Shown in pieces: positions 58,462 to 64,000 of a DNA stretch of 64,000 bases; within the stretch, counting starts at the first letter, position 1, and each line of letters begins with the position of its first letter. Under the pieces are notes generated by a model that was given only the letters and a program-made list of their open reading frames with translations, did no database searches and was not told the origin of the DNA. Where the stretch lies: assembly GCF_000755165.1 (NCBI RefSeq), contig NC_025870.1, positions 618,784 through 682,783 of the forward strand. Reading direction: 5' to 3'. A program made the translations under genes and the position numbers. The stretch comes from Leishmania panamensis (Eukaryota; Euglenozoa; Kinetoplastea; Trypanosomatida; Trypanosomatidae).

Positions 58462-61400
58462 TCAGGAGCCGGACATGTGCTTGAAGACGCGCTTCATGTA
58501 CGTAGAGCTGAGGTAAAGCTCCTCAGCAAACCAGCGAGCCACCGCCTCCGTCTCGCCGCCCTCCGTCGCCTCCTCCTCCACGTCGTCCATGCCAGGCGAC
58601 CGTGCCGAGCGTGGAGTCGGCGTGTTGAAGCTCACGCTGCTGTGGTCGGGCGCAACACTCAAGGGGCGTTTCACTGTCACCACGTTCGGTTCTGACTTCA
58701 CCGCCGCCACTGTTGTGGTGACGCCCTCTGTGGAGACAGCGACTGGGGTGGACGGTTCAGGCTTAGGAGCAGCAGATGGCGCCGTGAAGGCCCTCTGGTG
58801 CCATCCCAGCGGGGGAGCCAAGCACAAGGACCGCCGCAACTCTTGAACAAAGAGCTCCGTGACGAGGTGCAATGATGGCTCTAACGCTGCTCGCGCCGCT
58901 ACGCGTCGCCAGAGAGAGCGGAGAGACGGCATGAACGTTGTCAGGTCCTCGTAGCTGGGGAAGTCGAGTATCGGCCGCATGGCCTCTGCCAGTGAGGGCT
59001 GGTGACCTTCACTCTTCTTCCCTGCTGCTAGCGCCTCATGCGCTGGTGTCTCGTCTGCTCTGAGAGGCGAAAAGTTGATCGTTAACGACCTCGCCTGCGA
59101 CTGCCGCCGCGTGGCCTCGTCGTCCTCTGGAATTACCGCATCGCGATTGCTGCGGTTTCCATCTTCGGCATCGTCCTCTCCCCCAACCCAGCCCTCGAGG
59201 TACGTACGCCACCGTCGAGGCCCTGCAATCACGGCCGGCGGCACCAGCGACGATGATGGCATGGCTGGTGAGGGTATCAACCTCTGCGGCGGCTGCGCCA
59301 CGGCTCCCCAGATTTGAAGTCGTTCTTCCAGCTGCTGGTTGACGTCCTCCACCACGTGCACGAGTCGCCGCCACACTTGCTGCCGGTAGCGATGCTGCAC
59401 AGTGCGCAGGAGAGTGCTCAGAAGATCGATCGAGTCCATGACCGTGCGATCCGCTAAGTCGATGCCGCCGTGCCGCAGAAATCGTTCCATCTGCCGCAGC
59501 GTACTAACGGTATGGGTGTGCAGACTCGACAGCGTCTGCAGAAGGCACACCTGCGAGGAGCGCGACGGCGATGGGGATGGTACAACAGCGCTGCGGTAGA
59601 GAACCAAAATCGCTTCTTCCACATGTGCTACGTAAAGTGGTCGCTGCTGCGGCAACAGTTGCCGGTGTTGCTCCTGTGACCCATTCCCGCTCCCGCTCGC
59701 TGCGCCTGATGTGCTTAGTCGCACCGACGCAGCACACGCTGCAGCACAGGCGCGGAAGTCCTCTTCATCCGCATCCGCACGGCAGTAGCTGTGGCTGTCG
59801 TACGAAGCGGAGCGCGTCTTCGTGGAGTGAGGGACGATACTAGCCTCTGTACGGCCGGCGAGTGCCGCCAGTGCATATAGGGACGTTGGCGCGAGTGTGT
59901 CCAGCGAATTTGTGCGTGCAGCTGCGGTTGCAGGGCCAGAGAGCAGTGGGGCACGACGAATGTGTGTCATGGGAGAGGGAAGCATTCGTGCCGGGTTCCA
60001 TACAAATTGCGTGAAGAAGGAAGTGAAGGCGGCCTGCACACGGCCCTCTGCCTCGGGCGTGGGGGCAAAAGACGCGTTGGTGGGGGTGCGACAGTGGTGG
60101 TCCGAACTCCTGCCTGCCGTGCCCTGACGAGAAGGGGGGTGATTCGTAGTGCCGAGTTTGCTGCCGCTTCCATTCGCGACGCCGGATGTCTGCAATGTCT
60201 CCTCCTTGACGTTTTCAAAGGAGGTCCGCTGCTGCTGCTGTTGAGGGTGGTGGGCATGTGGATCAGCGTGTGTCTGCCGACACGCCGTACGCGCTGCGCG
60301 CAAATATGTCTGCAGGATGGCCCACATTTCCTCCACCGCCTGATAGGAGTGCACAAGGTAGCGAATGTCCTGGCGAAGTGCCAGCATGCTCAACGTGAGC
60401 AGGGAGGGATGGATGGCGCGCCTCACCCAGTCGTACGGAGAAAGTGGCACCGGCGCACCAGCACCAGCACCGCTTCGGTGAGGTTTGCCACCCGCACCGA
60501 CACCGCTGCCTGCTGACGCGGCCGCCAAGTGGCTGTCAAATACGGAGGCGAAGGCGTAGGCGAGTGACGGACGCCACAACGTCAGCTGCCCGAGAAGTGT
60601 GGAGAGAGGCGGCGTCGGGGCACCGCCGGCGTCGCAGGGCACCTCTTGCAGCAGTGCTGTGCGGAGGCGATTCATATCCGCCGCGTAACGCTGCCACGCT
60701 TCCTGTGCTTCGCCTGGCGTGGGTGGACGCCAGAGGACATGTGAGGGGTGTGAGCGTGGAGGAGCAAGAGGAGATGGTGGCGGCGACGACACCCCAGCAG
60801 TACCCCCATCAGCGGCTCCTGCTGCAGTGTACAGCTGACTCTGCGCAGGAGCAAGCTCATGCAGTTCGGCATCCAGTGTCTGCAGCGCACTTGTCATGCC
60901 ACGAACGGAAAGGTAATCGCGCAGGACGGCCGTAACGCGCGTGTCGCGGAGCGTCTCTGGGGTGAGGGGTATTCGCCTACCGCAGAATGTATCAGCGATC
61001 GGCGCATCAGGATGCTTTGACTTCGTGTAATGGTGGGATGCCGCTGCCGAGTCACCGTTCCGCTGCTGCTCACTCGAGGACGCTACCGCACTCCGTCGAA
61101 TACGCGACTCGCCTTCTTGGCCCGACATAAACGTGGTGCGGAACCCCACCGACTGGAGTGCCAGCTCGCGCACGTATTTGGCCAACGGGAACATAGGCGA
61201 CTGTCGCCGCTGCTGGGGATGCGGCAGGGACGAGCCATCCCTTCGGAGAGGCACGTCTTGATTCAAGCACTGTGCACCGCTGTAAAACCGCACCACTACA
61301 TCAGCGGCTTGCTGTGGGCGGCGAGCGAGGCCAATTGCGAAGTAGTAGCTGCCATCCGCCAGTGACGGCTCGAGAGGGAGAGTGGAGACAATGTCTTTGT

Positions 61401-62256
61401 TCACCGTAAAGGCAAGCTGGTGGCGGACAAGGTCGATAAGACAGCCGACGTGATCACCGAAGTTCACGCGACTGCCACTAGCCCCGCTGCGCCCGTCGTC
61501 CGGCAGCTTCACGGCGTCCCCGTCCTCGTAGCCGTTCTTGACGATCAGGCGCTGTGCCACGTAAAACCCGACACTGTTTTCAGCCTCCCCAGGCAGGTTG
61601 TACCACTCTAGGGATCGCTGGCAGACCCCCAGCACCAGCGCTGGCAGCGTCGGCTTGCTGGTAGCGCTAGTCGCCGGCGGCACGGAGGAGTTGTCACGAT
61701 TCGCATTTGTCTCTGCGGCACCCCCTTGCTGCCCCGATGGCCAGGCGACGACACACTCCATAAACACCACCGCCGCCTGCGACATGGCAGGGGTGTTGCT
61801 TTTCACATGGAAGCAGTCGGAGGACCCGGTGGTGCGGTGGTGCAGGAGCTGCTCCATTTCTTTGAACGAGAGGGCGGCCCTTGCGGCGAGGTGCAGCACG
61901 CATCCCGTCTCCTTTGCCACATCGTCGTGAGAGCGCCGCTTGCGGGCCGGACTAGGCAGTGTGCAGAGACGCTCTTCGGTGGCTACCGAGGTGCTTGACA
62001 GTGTGTGCCGCGCTACATCGCCGCCATCGCTGGGAGACACAGACGACTGCACCGTTGTGTGGGTGCTCGACTGCTGGTGCTCTTGCTGCGTTGTTGCTAA
62101 CGCAGAGCTGTTGACATCGTCATTGCCCAGCAAGAGGTCCTGGGTAAGGTAGGCTGCGGCGGCATCACCGGCAGCGTTGCTGTGACGCAGCTCTGCAGAA
62201 AGCGCACCAACGTTCATGAACGCTGGCGCGAGCAGGTTCCAGCCTGAGTAGAACAT
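58462..62256 (-). CDS. SPRY and LisH domain protein (RanBPM-like architecture)
   Basis: From the ATG at 62256 the protein has 1264 residues. A SPRY/B30.2-like domain lies at about 200-330, with VGFYVAQRLIVKNGYEDGD, NFGDHVGCLIDL and LAFTVNKDIVSTLPLE, then YYFAIGL. A LisH motif follows at about 440-470 (VTAVLRDYLSVRGMTSALQTLDAEL). SPRY plus LisH is the RanBPM/Gid1 arrangement of CTLH/GID ubiquitin-ligase subunits. The long C-terminal half (about 500-1264) is helical with many low-complexity insertions and could hide a diverged CTLH/CRA region, which I cannot confirm. RanBPM is typically 400-730 residues, so this protein is about twice as long. The start is chosen because AG at 62257-62258 after a pyrimidine tract lies directly before this ATG. 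The upstream in-frame ATG at 62448 would be spliced off. Confidence 0.78.
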   Translation of the reverse strand: MFYSGWNLLAPAFMNVGALSAELRHSNAAGDAAAAYLTQDLLLGNDDVNSSALATTQQEHQQSSTHTTVQSSVSPSDGGDVARHTLSSTSVATEERLCTLPSPARKRRSHDDVAKETGCVLHLAARAALSFKEMEQLLHHRTTGSSDCFHVKSNTPAMSQAAVVFMECVVAWPSGQQGGAAETNANRDNSSVPPATSATSKPTLPALVLGVCQRSLEWYNLPGEAENSVGFYVAQRLIVKNGYEDGDAVKLPDDGRSGASGSRVNFGDHVGCLIDLVRHQLAFTVNKDIVSTLPLEPSLADGSYYFAIGLARRPQQAADVVVRFYSGAQCLNQDVPLRRDGSSLPHPQQRRQSPMFPLAKYVRELALQSVGFRTTFMSGQEGESRIRRSAVASSSEQQRNGDSAAASHHYTKSKHPDAPIADTFCGRRIPLTPETLRDTRVTAVLRDYLSVRGMTSALQTLDAELHELAPAQSQLYTAAGAADGGTAGVSSPPPSPLAPPRSHPSHVLWRPPTPGEAQEAWQRYAADMNRLRTALLQEVPCDAGGAPTPPLSTLLGQLTLWRPSLAYAFASVFDSHLAAASAGSGVGAGGKPHRSGAGAGAPVPLSPYDWVRRAIHPSLLTLSMLALRQDIRYLVHSYQAVEEMWAILQTYLRAARTACRQTHADPHAHHPQQQQQRTSFENVKEETLQTSGVANGSGSKLGTTNHPPSRQGTAGRSSDHHCRTPTNASFAPTPEAEGRVQAAFTSFFTQFVWNPARMLPSPMTHIRRAPLLSGPATAAARTNSLDTLAPTSLYALAALAGRTEASIVPHSTKTRSASYDSHSYCRADADEEDFRACAAACAASVRLSTSGAASGSGNGSQEQHRQLLPQQRPLYVAHVEEAILVLYRSAVVPSPSPSRSSQVCLLQTLSSLHTHTVSTLRQMERFLRHGGIDLADRTVMDSIDLLSTLLRTVQHRYRQQVWRRLVHVVEDVNQQLEERLQIWGAVAQPPQRLIPSPAMPSSSLVPPAVIAGPRRWRTYLEGWVGGEDDAEDGNRSNRDAVIPEDDEATRRQSQARSLTINFSPLRADETPAHEALAAGKKSEGHQPSLAEAMRPILDFPSYEDLTTFMPSLRSLWRRVAARAALEPSLHLVTELFVQELRRSLCLAPPLGWHQRAFTAPSAAPKPEPSTPVAVSTEGVTTTVAAVKSEPNVVTVKRPLSVAPDHSSVSFNTPTPRSARSPGMDDVEEEATEGGETEAVARWFAEELYLSSTYMKRVFKHMSGS

Positions 62257-62300
62257 CTGATGGGAACCGCAAATGATGGAGGGAGGGGAAGAGAGAACGG
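62257..62300 (-). promoter_or_regulatory. Predicted trans-splice acceptor abutting the SPRY/LisH start codon
   Basis: On the minus strand TCTCTTCCCCTCCCTCC is followed by the first AG at 62258-62257 (CCCATCAG), immediately before the ATG. The spliced leader would be joined directly to the start codon, or an upstream site is used. Confidence 0.5.
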
Positions 62301-64000
62301 AGCAGAGCAATATGAGAGAGGTCGCCGTGACCTCTGAGCGAATGGAAGAAGCAGTGCGGCGAAACCAAACAAGAGCAAATACATTCAGTTCTCCGTGCCT
62401 CCGTCTGTGCGCACTCTGAGTGATGATGGTGGTGGTGACGGTGTTCAAGAGCAGTGCAGTTGTGGCACTCTAAGTCGCAATAGGTCAAAGAGAGGAGAGG
62501 AGAGGCGAGAATTGGACGTACTGCAGTACACTCGTAGAAGAGAGATGTGGAGGAGAAAGAGAAAAGTATCAGGGGAAAGAAAAACAGAAATTGAGAGTAA
62601 CGGGTGAGGGTAAATTGAGCTGGAAGAAGCAGTGATGATGGTGATGATGATAATGATGTGTGTGGGTGAGATGGAGAGGAGTGACTCTGTAATGTGCAGC
62701 GGTGCGAGGAGCAAACACACGCACGCCCACACGCGCGGGCACCAAACAACCGTGTGGGCTCACAAAGAGACAATTGAACGAAAAAGGGCGACGCAGCAGA
62801 GCCACAAGGAGGGAGTGCAGTACACCCACGCGCCTGAGACGCGAAGGGGCTAATATAGGCGCTGTCCAGCACACACTAGACGCGGCAGGAGCGAAACGAA
62901 AAACAACCAAAAAAACGAGTGCGAAACAGCGCTTGCGTCGACTTCACGGTGGGTGGTAAGTTGGGTTAGGCAAGCGAGGCGGAGAGGGAGTGGGAGAGCA
63001 GCTTTGTTCTGCTGCCCCCCCCTTTCTGCCAGCGTTGCCACAGAACAGTGTGAGCAAGAAGTGAGCAGAGGGAGAAGAAGGATACGTTGCTAGCCAAATG
63101 GCGGCGTCCACCACTTTTCCTTCTCTCAGGTGAGCACAGCCACACGCAGATCTTCTCTTGCGCGCACGCACACTCTTAATATGCGCGTGGGTCTGCAGTA
63201 AGAGAGACTCTGCGAAAGCGGAGGCAGTGGGTGAGCGTGTGTGTGTGTGTGGGGGGGGGGGGGGGGACGAATCTGAAGAAAAGGAAATACGAGCAGGTGT
63301 GTCTGGAGAGAGGGGAGATAGCCGAGATACGGATGGGAGTAGACGGCCCAATGCGTAGGTAGAGGTTCTGCCAACGGGATGAGAAGGATCCAAAGAGCTG
63401 CGGGCGTTTTAATGGGTGTGTGGGATGCGTATGGGGATGGTGTGAAGCGCAGCGAGCAAAGAAACCGGTTGAGCGAAGAGGAGGACGACGAGAGCTCCGG
63501 CGTAGAAAAGTGACGAGGTGTGTGCGACGTGTGCCGGGGGGCATCAATGAGTGGCAACGCTGTGGCATTCACATTCCCCGCCTCCTTCTTTCTTTCCTTC
63601 AATCCGTGGGTCATACGCGGACTGGAATTTGCCTAGGGGAGAGAGGGGGTCGGGGCATGCGTATGCAGTGACTTCGCAGTGCCCCAGTAAGCAGCAGTAG
63701 AGGCAGCGGGGTGAGGAGTGAAGGTCCACGCAGAGCAGAGCACCCTTCTTCTCCATACTCATCTTTTCTGTACTACAGGAAAGCCCACTCGGTAGTGTGG
63801 CCTTTTGCTTCCGGCGGTACCTTCTGTGGGTGTGCATGTGTGTGTGTGTGTGTGTTGTGGCTGTCTTCGCCTCAAACAAATTCTTTAAGGGACCCAGACG
63901 AGAAAAAGCACGTCATGTAACACAAGGGAGATGCACATTAGGGCAAAGAGAGGGGATCGATGGAGGCCCAGCCACCCACCCCCCACACCCCCCCACACAC
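62301..64000. other. Gene-free edge of the window
   Basis: About 1.7 kb without a credible gene, presumed 5' UTR of the SPRY/LisH gene and 3' UTR of a gene beyond the edge. It includes GT and poly-G runs at 63237-63267 and a (GT)n run at 63834-63856. All open frames are low-complexity. Confidence 0.6.

Noticed and set aside
1..64000. CRISPR array, bacterial operon, prophage or strand-switch region
   Set aside because: No regular repeat-spacer array, no bacterial-type genes, and no supported plus-strand gene; the whole window is one minus-strand eukaryotic cluster.

Overview
This window looks like nuclear DNA of a trypanosomatid of the Leishmania group. Every gene I can support, 22 protein genes and one tRNA gene, lies on the minus strand. 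They are separated by long intergenic stretches rich in pyrimidine tracts, (CA)n/(GT)n and poly-G runs. That is the layout of one directional polycistronic unit processed by trans-splicing. GC-rich codon use, very long low-complexity protein insertions and three SIDER-type degenerate retroposons placed downstream of genes all fit Leishmania or a close relative. The chagasin-family cysteine-peptidase inhibitor also fits. The exact species cannot be read from the sequence.

Layout from low to high coordinate (transcription runs from high to low): TrmH/SpoU RNA 2'-O-methyltransferase (197-1750); basic kinetoplastid protein (2443-3267); TFIIH p44/SSL1 (3840-5156); SMYD-like MYND/SET protein (6415-7554); multi-pass membrane protein (8382-9791); UBC12-like NEDD8-conjugating E2 (11149-11727); SIDER A; CDC20/CDH1 (13698-16211); a 3.8 kb non-coding gap; a putatively myristoylated zinc-finger/kinase/LRR protein (20022-24317); IBA57 (25323-26516); second SET protein (27214-29430); CGI121/TPRKB of KEOPS (30425-31240); cysteine peptidase inhibitor ICP (32623-32964); SIDER B; a giant FATP/very-long-chain acyl-CoA synthetase (34011-37961); a PABPN1-like RRM/RGG protein split by a cis-spliced intron (39280-41708); a small unknown protein (42841-43161); two tandem short-chain dehydrogenases (43721-45301 and 46548-48083); a Trp/Tyr-rich, probably mitochondrial protein (49005-49739); acyl-protein thioesterase (50360-51586); a type I membrane protein (52256-53470); tRNA-Asp(GTC) (53870-53941); SIDER C; a disordered protein with a possible C-terminal extension past its stop (55403-57049); and a SPRY/LisH protein (58462-62256).

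The genes share no single pathway, as is normal for trypanosomatid polycistrons; control would be post-transcriptional. The observations most worth a second look are five. (1) The PABPN1-like gene has a 1,544-nt intron with GTATGT and ATAG boundaries, in a lineage with almost no cis-introns. (2) SIDER copies A and B share a 315-bp identical core inside diverged flanks, which points to recent gene conversion. (3) A perfect 26-bp inverted repeat sits inside the p44 coding sequence. (4) A 52-codon, coding-like in-frame extension follows the TAA of the 55.4 kb gene. (5) A lone tRNA gene sits inside the Pol II unit next to a SIDER.
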